From the NCBI GenBank assembly GCA_964492825.1, contig CAZBLP010000004.1:1-56376 (forward strand): DNA of 56,376 nucleotides, given 5' to 3'. Made by a program: the position numbers and the translations under genes. The notes under the pieces are model-generated. The model was given only the letters and a program-made list of their open reading frames with translations. It ran no database searches and was not told the DNA's origin. Of the stretch, positions 16,822 through 26,257 are shown piece by piece (position 1 is the stretch's first letter; every line of letters starts with the position of its first letter). This DNA is from CAZBLP01 sp964492825 (lineage in GTDB: Bacteria; DYJV01).

Positions 16822-18633
16822 CTATTCATAGAAAATTTTCAGTTGTTTACTTCTGTTGGGATGTCTGAGTTTCCTCAGGGCCTTAGCTTCAATTTGTCTT
16901 ATTCTTTCTCTTGTAACACTAAAATCTTTACCAACCTCTTCCAAAGTATGATCGTATTTTTCACCAATACCAAATCTCATTCTTAAAACTTTTTCTTCCC
17001 TTGGTGTCAATGTTGATAAAATTTTTCTTGTGGTTTCAGCAAGTGCTAAATTTATTGTAGCATTTGCAGGATTTATAACTCTTTTATCCTCAATAAAATC
17101 ACCTAAGATACTGTCTTCATCTTCTCCAATAGGAGTATCAAGAGAAACAGGTTCTTTGGATATTTTTAAAACCTTTCTTACTTTTTCCACAGGAAAATCC
17201 ATTTTTTCAGCAATTTCTTCTGCTGTTGGCTCTCTTCCAAGTTCTTGCACAAGACTCTTTGTAGTTCTTATAAGTTTATTTATTGTCTCTATCATATGTA
17301 CAGGTATCCTAATGGTTCTCGCTTGATCAGCTATTGCCCTTGTAATAGCCTGCCTAATCCACCATGTAGCATACGTACTAAATTTATATCCTCTCTGATA
17401 TTCAAACTTATCAACAGCTTTCATTAATCCAATATTGCCTTCTTGTACAAGATCTAAAAATTGCAATCCTCTATTTGCATACTTTTTGGCAATGCTAACA
17501 ACTAATCTCAAATTCGCTTTGACCAACTCGTTCTTTGCTTTTTCAGCTTTATTCTGAGTTTCTATAATTTCATAGTAAATTTTTTTGAATTCTTTTATTT
17601 CATAACCTGTTATTTTTTCAATTTCTTTAATTCTTTTTAAATATTCTGAATAACGCCTGGAGAATTCTTGAATTTTTTCAATATTAATATTAAACTTTGC
17701 ATACTTTTTTGCAACTTCCTCATTATGCAGGATATCATTAAATTTCTCTTTAATATCTGGAATAATTGTTTGAATCGAATCAATATTCCTCTCTATGGAG
17801 TTATATTCATTAACTAATTCTCTAAACCTATCAATAATTGAAGATAGCTGTTTGTTTTTAAGATTAATTGATTTAATAAGTTCAACAATTTTATTTGAGT
17901 TCTCTCTCATTTTTGCTTTTAAATCATTTTGCATATCTTCAGGAATATTTGTTTTCAGTTTCTCTTCAATTTCAATATTTTCATATTTTAATTCTTTTAT
18001 AGAATTTATAATTTCCAAGATTCTTGCAGTTTGCAAACGCTCTTCTTCTGACACAAACTCATAAACTTCACTATCCTCTTCAAAATGATAATTTTCCATC
18101 TCTTCTTCAATATCTCTTGTTACATCTCTAATACCGATTTTCTTGGTTTCTATTAATTTCTCCAATTCAAGAACTTGATCTGTGGTTAAAGGTGATCTGA
18201 TGATTTTTGAAACAATTATTTTCTCATTTTTTTCAATTTCTTTTGCAAGCTCAATTTCCTCCTCTTTTGACAAAAGAGGGATTTGTCCCATTTCTTTTAA
18301 ATATATTCTAATAGGTTCTGAAGTTCTGTAATTTGCATCATCAATAACAATTTTTTCTTCTAAATGTTCATCTTCTTCAGTATCCTGAGCAGTTGTATTT
18401 TCTTCCAAAATCTTTTTAGCTATTTTAATATTATTTTTTTTACCATCAATGATTTCTATATCCAACTCTTCCATTAATTCAATCATGTCTTCAATTTGTT
18501 CTGGATTAATATCAATAGGCAAAGAATTATTCAATTCTTCATAGGTTATAAAACCTTTTTCTTTTCCATACACAATTAATTGTTTTATTTCTTTTATTTT
18601 TCTTATATCAATTCCTTTTCTTGCAAGCTCCAT
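16822..18633 (-). CDS. rpoD: Primary sigma factor RpoD (sigma-70)
   Basis: A 603-residue housekeeping sigma factor. Region 1.1-like N-terminus (KEKGFITYEELNNSLP), region 1.2 (EPIRIYLKEMGQIPLLSKEEE), a long coiled-coil-rich non-conserved insert (about residues 165-350), region 2 (AKKYANRGLQFLDLVQEG then GYKFSTYATWWIRQAI) and region 4.2 (EEVGKDFSVTRERIRQIEAK) are complete. It follows dnaG by 18 bp, the classical macromolecular-synthesis pair. The start lies 11 bases after AGGAGG. It converges on the NifA-like gene with only 19 bp between them and no terminator hairpin there. Confidence 0.96.
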   Translation of the reverse strand: MELARKGIDIRKIKEIKQLIVYGKEKGFITYEELNNSLPIDINPEQIEDMIELMEELDIEIIDGKKNNIKIAKKILEENTTAQDTEEDEHLEEKIVIDDANYRTSEPIRIYLKEMGQIPLLSKEEEIELAKEIEKNEKIIVSKIIRSPLTTDQVLELEKLIETKKIGIRDVTRDIEEEMENYHFEEDSEVYEFVSEEERLQTARILEIINSIKELKYENIEIEEKLKTNIPEDMQNDLKAKMRENSNKIVELIKSINLKNKQLSSIIDRFRELVNEYNSIERNIDSIQTIIPDIKEKFNDILHNEEVAKKYAKFNINIEKIQEFSRRYSEYLKRIKEIEKITGYEIKEFKKIYYEIIETQNKAEKAKNELVKANLRLVVSIAKKYANRGLQFLDLVQEGNIGLMKAVDKFEYQRGYKFSTYATWWIRQAITRAIADQARTIRIPVHMIETINKLIRTTKSLVQELGREPTAEEIAEKMDFPVEKVRKVLKISKEPVSLDTPIGEDEDSILGDFIEDKRVINPANATINLALAETTRKILSTLTPREEKVLRMRFGIGEKYDHTLEEVGKDFSVTRERIRQIEAKALRKLRHPNRSKQLKIFYE

Positions 18634-18651
18634 TGGGTGCTTTTCCTCCTG

Positions 18652-20361
18652 TTAATCTAATTTCTTTATTTCATTCAAAATATTCTTTTGTTCCTGAATT
18701 AATAAAATAACCGCATCTGTATTACTATTTTTTTCTTGTTCTTTTATTTGATTTGTTAAATTTTTTAATTTATTTTCAAAGTAATTCCTTTTCAATCTGT
18801 TAAATAACCGATTAATTTCTCTTTCATTTTTCAATATTTCTTCAAACTTATTATTTAGTGCTAAATATCTTAAGTAATACCTTTCTTCTTCGGAAAATTT
18901 ATCTGATTCTAAAATATCATTGAAACTCTTACCATCTTTTAATAGATTAACTAACTTCTTATACGTATTATTTTGAAAAAACTCAGGTTCTATTCTTTCT
19001 AAAAAAACATTATCCTTTAATACTATTCCAACAATTTCCTCTTCCAATTTTATTTTTACAGTTTCTGGTTTAGTGCTTTCAAAATATTTAGCAAATTTAG
19101 TGGATTTTGTAATATACCTTTTAACTTCATTATAATCTAAATTTAAAATTTCACTGCAACCCTTTATAAAATGGTCTTTGTATAGAGGGTTGTCAATATC
19201 AAAATATATTTTTTTTAGCCTATCCATTAATTTAATTCTATTTTCTAAATTTTTCAAGTCAATAGATGAAAAAATTATATTTTTTAAAAAATTCACAAGA
19301 TTATCAGCTTTATTCTTAATTTCCACAAAGTTCTCATAACCATTTTTATTAATAAAATCGTCAGGATCATTATTATTTGGCAAATAAATTATTTTAGGAT
19401 TTAAATCTTTGTTAATAGCAATTATTGAAGCTTTTATTGAGGCTCTTATACCTGCCTTGTCTCCATCATATAAAAAAATTATATTGTCAGTAAATCTTGT
19501 AATTAAATTTAACTGTTCTGCTGTAAAAGCCGTACCTAAAGTTGCTGCTACATTTTTTACATTATTGCTGTAGAGAGAAATTAAATCCATATAACCTTCA
19601 ACTATTATTACTTCATTTTCCTTTTTTACACTCTCTCTATTTTCAAACAATCCATACAAATTTTTTCTTTTATGATAAATTAACGAATCTGGTGAATTTA
19701 AATATTTCGGCTGAATTTTATTATTTAAAATTCTTCCTCCAAATGCAATAAATTCTCCTTTTAAATTTCTAATCGGAAAAATAATTCTGTCTCTGAACGT
19801 ATCGTAATAATTCTGTTCTTTTTTGATAATACCTATTTCACATGCTAATTTTAAATCTATATGTTTTTTTTTAAACTCTTTTATTAAAAATTGTGAATTT
19901 TCAGGAGCATATCCAATAAAAAATTTTTCTAAAACATCTTCTGTTAATTTTCTGTTTTTTATAAAATTTTTTACTTTATTTCTATTAATGTTATTTTTTA
20001 AACAGGAATGAAATATTTCTGCAGCTGTTTTTGTTATTTCAAAGAAATCATTTATTTTTGAACTTTCTTTAAAATCAAATTCCAAATTATAATCTTTAGC
20101 AAGTTTTACTGCAGCATCATAATAATCCAGCCCATTTATTTCACCAACAAACTTTATAACGTCTCCACCTTTACCACATCCGAAACAATGATAAATCTGT
20201 TTCTGAGGACTTACAATAAAAGAGGGCGTTTTTTCCGTGTGAAAAGGACATAAAGCTGTGAAATTTACACCACTTCTCTTTAAATTTACATATTGTGAAA
20301 CAACTTCAACAATATCTAAATGTTCTCTTATTTTTTCAAATGAAAAACTTTTTTTTGGCAT
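18652..20361 (-). CDS. dnaG: DNA primase DnaG
   Basis: A 569-residue primase that makes RNA primers at the replication fork. The N-terminal zinc-binding domain is intact (LCPFHTEKTPSF and YHCFGCGKGGD). The catalytic TOPRIM core shows VIIVEGYMDLIS and FLYDGDKAGIRA, and the conserved FRDRIIFPIRNLKGEFIAFGGR block lies between. The C-terminal helicase-binding domain is present but divergent. The coding strand is very rich in asparagine and lysine codons. No ribosome-binding site is evident; instead a hairpin lies just upstream (20375-20408). Confidence 0.95.
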   Translation of the reverse strand: MPKKSFSFEKIREHLDIVEVVSQYVNLKRSGVNFTALCPFHTEKTPSFIVSPQKQIYHCFGCGKGGDVIKFVGEINGLDYYDAAVKLAKDYNLEFDFKESSKINDFFEITKTAAEIFHSCLKNNINRNKVKNFIKNRKLTEDVLEKFFIGYAPENSQFLIKEFKKKHIDLKLACEIGIIKKEQNYYDTFRDRIIFPIRNLKGEFIAFGGRILNNKIQPKYLNSPDSLIYHKRKNLYGLFENRESVKKENEVIIVEGYMDLISLYSNNVKNVAATLGTAFTAEQLNLITRFTDNIIFLYDGDKAGIRASIKASIIAINKDLNPKIIYLPNNNDPDDFINKNGYENFVEIKNKADNLVNFLKNIIFSSIDLKNLENRIKLMDRLKKIYFDIDNPLYKDHFIKGCSEILNLDYNEVKRYITKSTKFAKYFESTKPETVKIKLEEEIVGIVLKDNVFLERIEPEFFQNNTYKKLVNLLKDGKSFNDILESDKFSEEERYYLRYLALNNKFEEILKNEREINRLFNRLKRNYFENKLKNLTNQIKEQEKNSNTDAVILLIQEQKNILNEIKKLD

Positions 20362-20374
20362 TTTGACTCAGCAT

Positions 20375-20408
20375 AAAAGTATTTTACAGGGGTTCCTGTG
20401 CTACTTTT
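20375..20408 (-). repeat. Imperfect hairpin between leuC and dnaG
   Basis: AAAAGTA and TACTTTT arms enclose an inner ACAGG/CCTGT stem with a 4-base loop and small internal bulges. It ends 14 bases before the dnaG ATG (reading the minus strand) and starts 5 bases after the leuC stop. It may act as an attenuating or mRNA-processing stem that lowers dnaG-rpoD expression relative to the leu genes. It lacks a T-run, so full termination is unlikely. Confidence 0.5.
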
Positions 20409-20412
20409 ATTA

Positions 20413-21675
20413 TTAAGATTTAATGTCTCCTGGATGAGTAATATATCCTGTAATAGCTGATGCTGCTGCTACAGCAGGATTTGATAAATAAACTTCACTT
20501 TCTGGATCACCCATTCTTCCCACAAAATTTCTGTTGCTGGTTGCAATAGCTTTTTCACCTTTGGCTAAAATGCCCATATGCCCTCCAAGACACGGCCCGC
20601 AGGTAGGTGTGCTTACAACTGCACCTGAATTTATAAATATTTCTATTAATCCTTCTTTTAGTGCATCCATATATATTTTCTGGGTAGCTGGAATAATAAT
20701 AACTCTGATATATTTTGCAACTTTATTTCCTTTCAAAATATCAGCTGCAATTCGTAAATCTTCCAATCTGCCATTAGTACATGAGCCTATAAATACTTGA
20801 TCAATTTTTATACCTTTAGCTTCTCTTACAGGCTTTGAATTTTCAGGAAGATGAGGAAAAGCAACCTGAGGTTCAATATCAGACACATCTATCTTAATAA
20901 CTTCGGAATAATTTGCATTTTCATCACTGCTAAAAAATTTATATGTTCTTTGGGCTCTACCCTTTACATATGCTTCAGTTATTGTGTCAGGCTCAATAAT
21001 ACCAGCCTTTCCACCTGCTTCAATAGCCATATTACACATTGTAAACCTAGCATGCATAGGTAATTTTTTAATTACTTCACCTGAAAATTCCATTACTTTA
21101 TAAAGTGCTCCGTCAACCCCTATTTTACCAATAGTATATAAAATTAAATCTTTACCATCAACCCATTTTTGCAATTTACCATTATACATAAATTTTATTG
21201 TTTCAGGTATTTTAAACCATGCTTTGCCACCTATCATAGCTGCTGCAAAGTCAGTACTGCCAACACCTGTTGCAAAAGCACCAAGTGCACCGTATGTACA
21301 TGTATGACTGTCAGCTCCTATTACTATATCACCTGGTACAACAATACCTTTTTCAGGCAGAAGTGCATGTTCAACCCCTACATCACCTAATTCAAAATAA
21401 TATTTCAAGTTGTGTTTTTTTGCAAAATCTCTCAATATTTTGACCTGGTTAGCTGAATTTATATCTTTATTTGGAGTAAAATGGTCAGGTACAAGAACAA
21501 TTTTATCTTTATTATATATTTCTCCCTTATATAATTCTTCAAACCTTTTAATTGCAATTGGAGCTGTAATATCATTTGCCAAAGCTATATCTATTTCCAC
21601 CTCCACAAATTCTCCTGGCTTAACAACCCTGCCAGCTCTTTCTGAAAAAATTTTTTCAGTAACTGTCAACCCCAT
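20413..21675 (-). CDS. leuC: 3-isopropylmalate dehydratase large subunit (LeuC/HacA type)
   Basis: A 420-residue aconitase-superfamily subunit of the shorter prokaryotic LeuC type. It isomerises 2- to 3-isopropylmalate in leucine synthesis using a 4Fe-4S cluster. Motifs: VIGADSHTCTYGALGAFATGVG, VFIGSCTNGRLEDLR and TPTCGPCLGGHMG, which together supply the three cluster cysteines. The small subunit LeuD is not adjacent and not in the window. Members of this type can also act on homoaconitate or citramalate-derived substrates. AGGAGAAAAAC marks the start. Upstream leuA ends 162 bp away. Confidence 0.9.
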   Translation of the reverse strand: MGLTVTEKIFSERAGRVVKPGEFVEVEIDIALANDITAPIAIKRFEELYKGEIYNKDKIVLVPDHFTPNKDINSANQVKILRDFAKKHNLKYYFELGDVGVEHALLPEKGIVVPGDIVIGADSHTCTYGALGAFATGVGSTDFAAAMIGGKAWFKIPETIKFMYNGKLQKWVDGKDLILYTIGKIGVDGALYKVMEFSGEVIKKLPMHARFTMCNMAIEAGGKAGIIEPDTITEAYVKGRAQRTYKFFSSDENANYSEVIKIDVSDIEPQVAFPHLPENSKPVREAKGIKIDQVFIGSCTNGRLEDLRIAADILKGNKVAKYIRVIIIPATQKIYMDALKEGLIEIFINSGAVVSTPTCGPCLGGHMGILAKGEKAIATSNRNFVGRMGDPESEVYLSNPAVAAASAITGYITHPGDIKS

Positions 21676-21721
21676 GTTTTTCTCCTGTAATTTTTATATT
21701 ATACAACGCAAATTAATAAAA

Positions 21722-21772
21722 AATTCGAAATTCGAAACAAATCTGAATTACCAAACAACCAAACAAAAAATT
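21722..21772. repeat. Short tandem direct repeats in the leuA-leuC spacer
   Basis: Within the 162-bp spacer lie AATTCGAAATTCGAAA (an 8-bp unit repeated twice) and, 14 bp on, ACCAAACAACCAAACAA (an 8-bp unit repeated twice). They suggest slippage-prone or decayed repeat material; no gene or terminator was recognised there. Confidence 0.45.
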
Positions 21773-21837
21773 ACTATAAATAACCTTTTTTTATTTTTCA
21801 TCATTCAAAACTATTTTCTATAGACTAACGACTTTGA

Positions 21838-23364
21838 CTAATTTAATTCAACCCAATTCTCAAGTCTATATGCCAACTTGTTAAGTGCATTTACAAAACC
21901 CTTGGCACTTGCAACAATAATATCAGTATCAGCTCCTTGGCCCGTAACCTGCTTACCCTGATACTCTATTCTTACCGTCACTTCTCCTAATGCATCAGTA
22001 CCACCTGTGATAGCTTTAACTGCATAGGTAACTAAAGTACAATTAATACCTGTAATTTTCTTAATTGTTTTAAAAGCAGCATCAACAGGACCATCTCCAA
22101 ATTCCGCATCTAATTTTACCTGCCCGTCCACTAACATCTGTATAGTTGCAGAAGGTTTTACAAATGTACCTGAGTTTATGTTAATATACTTTAATTCAAA
22201 TTTATGAGGAATTCTTAATATGTTTTCAGCAACTATTGCATCAATATCTTCGTCATATACAACTTTTTTCTTATCAGCTATATTTTTAAAAGCTTTAAAA
22301 GCTTTTTCAAAATCTTCGTCACTTAATTCATATCCAAGATTTTGCAATTTTGTTTTTAATGCGTGTCTTCCCGAATGTTTACCTAAAACAATTGCTTCCG
22401 TTGATATTCCAATGGTTTCAGGCTTCATAATTTCATACGTCTCTTTTGCTTTTAAAACTCCATCCTGGTGAATACCTGATTCATGAGCAAACGCATTTTT
22501 ACCAACAACTGCTTTATTAGGCTGCACAGATATGCCTGTTATTTGAGAAATTAATTTACTTGTAGGATATATATTTTGAGTAATAATATTTGTATCATAT
22601 TTGTAAAAATCTTTCCTTGTTTTTATTGCCATAACAACTTCCTCAACTGCTGCATTTCCCGCCCTTTCACCTATACCGTTAATGGTTGTTTCTATTTGTC
22701 TTGCTCCTGCTTCTATTGCAGCAAGTGTATTGGCAGTAGCCAGCCCTAAATCATTATGACAGTGAACACTAATTGTAACTTTATCCATATTTACGATTTT
22801 TTCATTTAGATACTTTATAATATTAAAGTATTCTTCTGGCACAGTATAACCTACTGTATCAGGAACATTTATTATAGTAGCACCTGCATCTATAACTTTT
22901 GTAAAAATCTCCACAAGAAAGTCAAGGTCACTCCTTGTGGCATCCTCTGCTGAGAATTCTACATTATCTGTAAACTTTTTAGCAAATTTAACAGAAGCAA
23001 CAGCTCTATCAATTACCTCATCAGGAGTTAATTTAAGCTTAAATTTCATATGAATAGGAGAAGTTGCTATAAATGTATGAATCCTTGGCATATCACTATA
23101 CTTAATTGCTTCATACGCCCTTTCTATATCAGCTTTATTAGCTCTTGCAAGGCCTGCAATTTCAACACCTTTTACTTCCTTGGCAATTCTTTTAACAGCA
23201 TTAAAATCACCTGCACTTGCTATTGGAAATCCTGCTTCAATAATATCAACATTTAATTTTGCAAGCTGTTTAGCAACAATTAATTTTTCATCAGGAGTCA
23301 TGCTTGCACCAGGTGATTGTTCACCATCTCTCAAAGTTGTATCAAATATCTTCACTATTTCCAT
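21838..23364 (-). CDS. leuA: 2-isopropylmalate synthase
   Basis: A 508-residue enzyme that condenses acetyl-CoA with 2-oxoisovalerate, the first step of leucine synthesis. The catalytic TIM barrel opens FDTTLRDGEQSPGASM and carries the metal-site SVHCHNDLGLATANTLAA and GERAGNAAVEEVV signatures. The C-terminal 120 residues form the LeuA dimer/regulatory domain (LGEVTVRIEYQGKQVTGQG), so leucine feedback inhibition is expected. The start overlaps the end of pssA by 23 bp and is preceded by AGGAGA within pssA. Confidence 0.94.
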   Translation of the reverse strand: MEIVKIFDTTLRDGEQSPGASMTPDEKLIVAKQLAKLNVDIIEAGFPIASAGDFNAVKRIAKEVKGVEIAGLARANKADIERAYEAIKYSDMPRIHTFIATSPIHMKFKLKLTPDEVIDRAVASVKFAKKFTDNVEFSAEDATRSDLDFLVEIFTKVIDAGATIINVPDTVGYTVPEEYFNIIKYLNEKIVNMDKVTISVHCHNDLGLATANTLAAIEAGARQIETTINGIGERAGNAAVEEVVMAIKTRKDFYKYDTNIITQNIYPTSKLISQITGISVQPNKAVVGKNAFAHESGIHQDGVLKAKETYEIMKPETIGISTEAIVLGKHSGRHALKTKLQNLGYELSDEDFEKAFKAFKNIADKKKVVYDEDIDAIVAENILRIPHKFELKYININSGTFVKPSATIQMLVDGQVKLDAEFGDGPVDAAFKTIKKITGINCTLVTYAVKAITGGTDALGEVTVRIEYQGKQVTGQGADTDIIVASAKGFVNALNKLAYRLENWVELN

Positions 23365-24103
23365 TACTACTTTCTCCTACAACCTTTTTCCTGAAAATTT
23401 TTTTATATAGAGTTTCCAGAGGACCGGAAATCACATAAAAACCCATTAAAATAAATAAGCTTATTTCAGTTTCTAAAACAACAATCAGAAGAAGTAAAAT
23501 TAAAAAAAACACAAATTTTAATGGCTTCTGTTTTATAAATTGAACTTCTTTAAAGCTCAAATATTTAATATTACTAACCATTAAAAAAGATAAACAGTAA
23601 ACAAGAATTAATAATATAATATTTCTATCAATTGTAATTTTGCCTAATTTGAACATTAGCAATACTGTTGTTGCAATCATACTTGCAGCAGCAGGAATAG
23701 GCAAACCTGTAAATCTACTTTTTTCTGATACTGTAACCATTACATTGAACCTTGCTAATCTAAGCGCTCCACAAGATGTAAACATAAACGCAGCAACCCA
23801 TCCAAATTTACCATAAGGAATCAATGCCCATGTATAAATTAAAATGCTTGGTGCAATTCCAAAAGATATTAAATCAGACAGAGAATCATATTCTACACCG
23901 AACTTGCTTGTAGTGTTTGTAATTCTGGCAACTTTACCATCAGCAATGTCAAAAAAATTAGCAACTAAAATCGCAATTGCAGCATATAAAAATTTGCCGT
24001 TAATTGCAGCTATTATAGCATAAAAACCGCAAAAAAGATTCCCAGTAGTGAAAAGATTGGGGAGCACATAAATTGTTTTTGCTCGAGAAATTTTTTTATC
24101 CAA
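23342..24103 (-). CDS. pssA: CDP-diacylglycerol-serine O-phosphatidyltransferase
   Basis: A 253-residue polytopic membrane enzyme making phosphatidylserine. The CDP-alcohol phosphatidyltransferase signature DIADGKVAR...GVEYDSLSD (DxxDGxxAR-x8-GxxxDxxxD) is at about residues 47-73, and about seven hydrophobic segments follow. Length is typical for the PssA family of Bacillus and epsilonproteobacterial type. The reading frame opens with TTG (no nearby ATG), overlapping the psd stop by 8 bp. The product feeds directly into psd upstream, so PE is expected as a main lipid. Confidence 0.92.
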   Translation of the reverse strand: MDKKISRAKTIYVLPNLFTTGNLFCGFYAIIAAINGKFLYAAIAILVANFFDIADGKVARITNTTSKFGVEYDSLSDLISFGIAPSILIYTWALIPYGKFGWVAAFMFTSCGALRLARFNVMVTVSEKSRFTGLPIPAAASMIATTVLLMFKLGKITIDRNIILLILVYCLSFLMVSNIKYLSFKEVQFIKQKPLKFVFFLILLLLIVVLETEISLFILMGFYVISGPLETLYKKIFRKKVVGESSNGNSEDI

Positions 24104-24728
24104 TTTTTAAAAACCCTAAAATAGTCTCTCCTCCATAAACCTGCTGGTTTACAGAAACATTTATATCAATTATATCAACAGGAATTTCAACTTCAGCTCT
24201 TGAACCAAATCTTATAAGCCCTATTTTTTCACCTGTATCCAAAATATCACTCTCATTTACATAAGATACAATTCTTCTGGCAATAAGTCCAGCAATCTGA
24301 GTAACTTTATATTCAAAATTGTCACTTTGAATTATATAGGTCATTTTTTCATTATGCTCTGATGCTTTGTCTAAAGAAGCATTGAAAAATTTCCCTTTAT
24401 GATAAAATTTTTTTACAATTTTACCTTTAAATGGTAATCTGTTTATATGCACATCAAATATACTCATAAAAATACTTATTTTATAACATTCTCTGTTTAG
24501 AGATTCTGAGAAAATTTTTTTAATTTCTATAAGTTTGCCGTCAGCAGGAGAAACCAAGCAGTTTTCTGCTATTGGTGAAAACCTCTCTGGATCTCTGAAA
24601 AAATATATTGAAAAAAGCAAAAATAAAAGGATTATTTTTCCAAGTATAACCCAGTGTATTAAAAAAGAAATAACCATTGCAACAGCAATGGTTATAATTA
24701 TTGGATATCCCTCTTTAGTTATTTTCAA
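24096..24728 (-). CDS. psd: Phosphatidylserine decarboxylase, short (PSD-A) proenzyme
   Basis: A 210-residue decarboxylase converting phosphatidylserine to phosphatidylethanolamine. It begins with hydrophobic segments (about residues 10-42) and keeps VSPADGKLIEIKK, FMSIFDVHINRLPFKG and the C-terminal self-cleavage motif GLIRFGSRAEVEIP, where cleavage between Gly and Ser makes the pyruvoyl group. The start appears to be TTG at 24728 behind AGAGG; the first internal ATG falls inside the membrane segment. It sits 18 bp after ilvC and couples to pssA. Confidence 0.92.
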   Translation of the reverse strand: MKITKEGYPIIITIAVAMVISFLIHWVILGKIILLFLLFSIYFFRDPERFSPIAENCLVSPADGKLIEIKKIFSESLNRECYKISIFMSIFDVHINRLPFKGKIVKKFYHKGKFFNASLDKASEHNEKMTYIIQSDNFEYKVTQIAGLIARRIVSYVNESDILDTGEKIGLIRFGSRAEVEIPVDIIDINVSVNQQVYGGETILGFLKIG

Positions 24729-24746
24729 CTTAAATAAACCTCTGAA

Positions 24747-25763
24747 TTAATTTTTATCTTTATCAACGAGCTTTTCTTTTTTCAACCATGGCATCATATC
24801 TCTAAGTTTTTTTCCAACACTCTCAATAAGGTGATTCTCATCATTTTTTGTAAGTGCATTAAAAGTAGGTCTGTTAGTCTGATTCTCAAGCATCCATTCT
24901 TTGGCAAATTCTCCATTTTGAATCTCTGATAATATTTTTTTCATTTCATTTTTAGTGTCACTGTTAACTATACGAGGACCTCTTGTAAGATCACCATATT
25001 GAGCAGTATTACTTACAGAATATCTCATATTTGAGATACCTCCCTCATAAATAAGATCAACTATAAGTTTTAGTTCGTGACAACACTCAAAATAAGCCAT
25101 TTCAGGCGGATAACCGGCTTCTACAAGGGTTTCAAAAGCTGATTTTATAAGCGCTACAACACCGCCACACAAAACAACCTGCTCTCCAAAAAGGTCTGTT
25201 TCTGTTTCATCTTTAAAAGTTGTTTCTATAATACCTGCTTTGCCTCCCCCAATTGCCGTTGCATAGGCAAGGGCAACATCTTTGGTTTTACCTGATGGAT
25301 CCTGCTGTATGGCAATTAACATTGGAACACCTCTGCCATTTACATATTCATGTCTGACAAGATGGCCTGGAGCTTTTGGTGCAACCATAAAAACATTAAT
25401 ATCATCACGAGGTACAATTTGTCCAAAATGAATATTAAAACCATGAGCAAATGCAAGAAAAGCATTTTCTTTAATATACGGAGCAATTTTTTCTTTATAA
25501 ATAGAGCCTTGCAATTCATCTGGAGTGAGAATCATAATCACGTCAGCTTGTTTAGCAGCTTCTTCAACTTCAAGAACTGTCAGACCGCCCTTCTCTGCTT
25601 TTTCCCAAGAACTGCTTCCCTTTCTTAACCCGATTATAACATTCATACCACTGTCTTTCAGGTTGTTGCTATGTGCAAAACCTTGACTTCCATAACCTAT
25701 TACAGCTATTTTCATATCTTTTAAAAGATTAATATTAGCATCATGTTCATAATAAACCTTCAC
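24747..25763 (-). CDS. ilvC: Ketol-acid reductoisomerase (class I)
   Basis: A 338-residue NADPH-linked enzyme of valine, leucine and isoleucine synthesis. The Rossmann motif is AVIGYGSQGFAHSNNLKDSG; Arg/Ser of GLRKGSSSWEKAEK suggest NADPH preference. The knotted C-terminal domain shows the metal-site DLFGEQVVLCGG and YFECCHELKLIVDLIYEGG segments. Length is that of the short class I form. The start is GTG overlapping the ilvN stop (GTGA), preceded by a G-rich ribosome-binding site in ilvN. Confidence 0.95.
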   Translation of the reverse strand: MKVYYEHDANINLLKDMKIAVIGYGSQGFAHSNNLKDSGMNVIIGLRKGSSSWEKAEKGGLTVLEVEEAAKQADVIMILTPDELQGSIYKEKIAPYIKENAFLAFAHGFNIHFGQIVPRDDINVFMVAPKAPGHLVRHEYVNGRGVPMLIAIQQDPSGKTKDVALAYATAIGGGKAGIIETTFKDETETDLFGEQVVLCGGVVALIKSAFETLVEAGYPPEMAYFECCHELKLIVDLIYEGGISNMRYSVSNTAQYGDLTRGPRIVNSDTKNEMKKILSEIQNGEFAKEWMLENQTNRPTFNALTKNDENHLIESVGKKLRDMMPWLKKEKLVDKDKN

Positions 25764-26257
25764 TTTTTCCCCCCTTTTTTGTTTTCTCTTGCCATTGCAA
25801 GTATGCCTGTACGAGCAATTTCTGTAAGACCATATGGTGTCATTAGCTCTATGAAAGCTTCTAATTTATCTTCATCTCCTGTTATTTCTATAATAAAACC
25901 GTTTTTATTTACACTTACAATTTTCCCCCTGAAAACATTAACAAGGTTAATAACCTCACTTCTTTTTGAAACATTCGGATTAATCCTAACAAGTGCAAGC
26001 TCCCTGCCAACAAAATCTTTAATCTCTGTCATATCAATAACACGGATAACATTAATTAATTTATTCAGCTGTTTTTTTATCTGCTCAATTATAATATCAT
26101 CACCCCGTGTAACAAGAGTTATTCTTGATATTTTCGGATCCTTTGTAACAGCAACGTTTAAACTTTCAATATTAAAACCTCTTCCACTGAACAATCCCAC
26201 TACTCTTGACAAAACACCAAATTCATTTTCTACTAAAACGGAAATAACATGTTTCAC
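25760..26257 (-). CDS. ilvN: Acetolactate synthase small (regulatory) subunit
   Basis: A 165-residue ACT-domain protein regulating acetolactate synthase by valine. The first ACT domain is clear (HVISVLVENEFGVLSRVVGLFSGRGFNIESLNVA, given here by its ends HVISVL and SLNVA, residues 3-36) and the second half is the ALS_ss C-terminal domain. The catalytic large subunit ilvB, which normally precedes it, is absent; clpP abuts it instead without spacing. It is translationally coupled to ilvC. Confidence 0.93.
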   Translation of the reverse strand: MKHVISVLVENEFGVLSRVVGLFSGRGFNIESLNVAVTKDPKISRITLVTRGDDIIIEQIKKQLNKLINVIRVIDMTEIKDFVGRELALVRINPNVSKRSEVINLVNVFRGKIVSVNKNGFIIEITGDEDKLEAFIELMTPYGLTEIARTGILAMARENKKGGKK

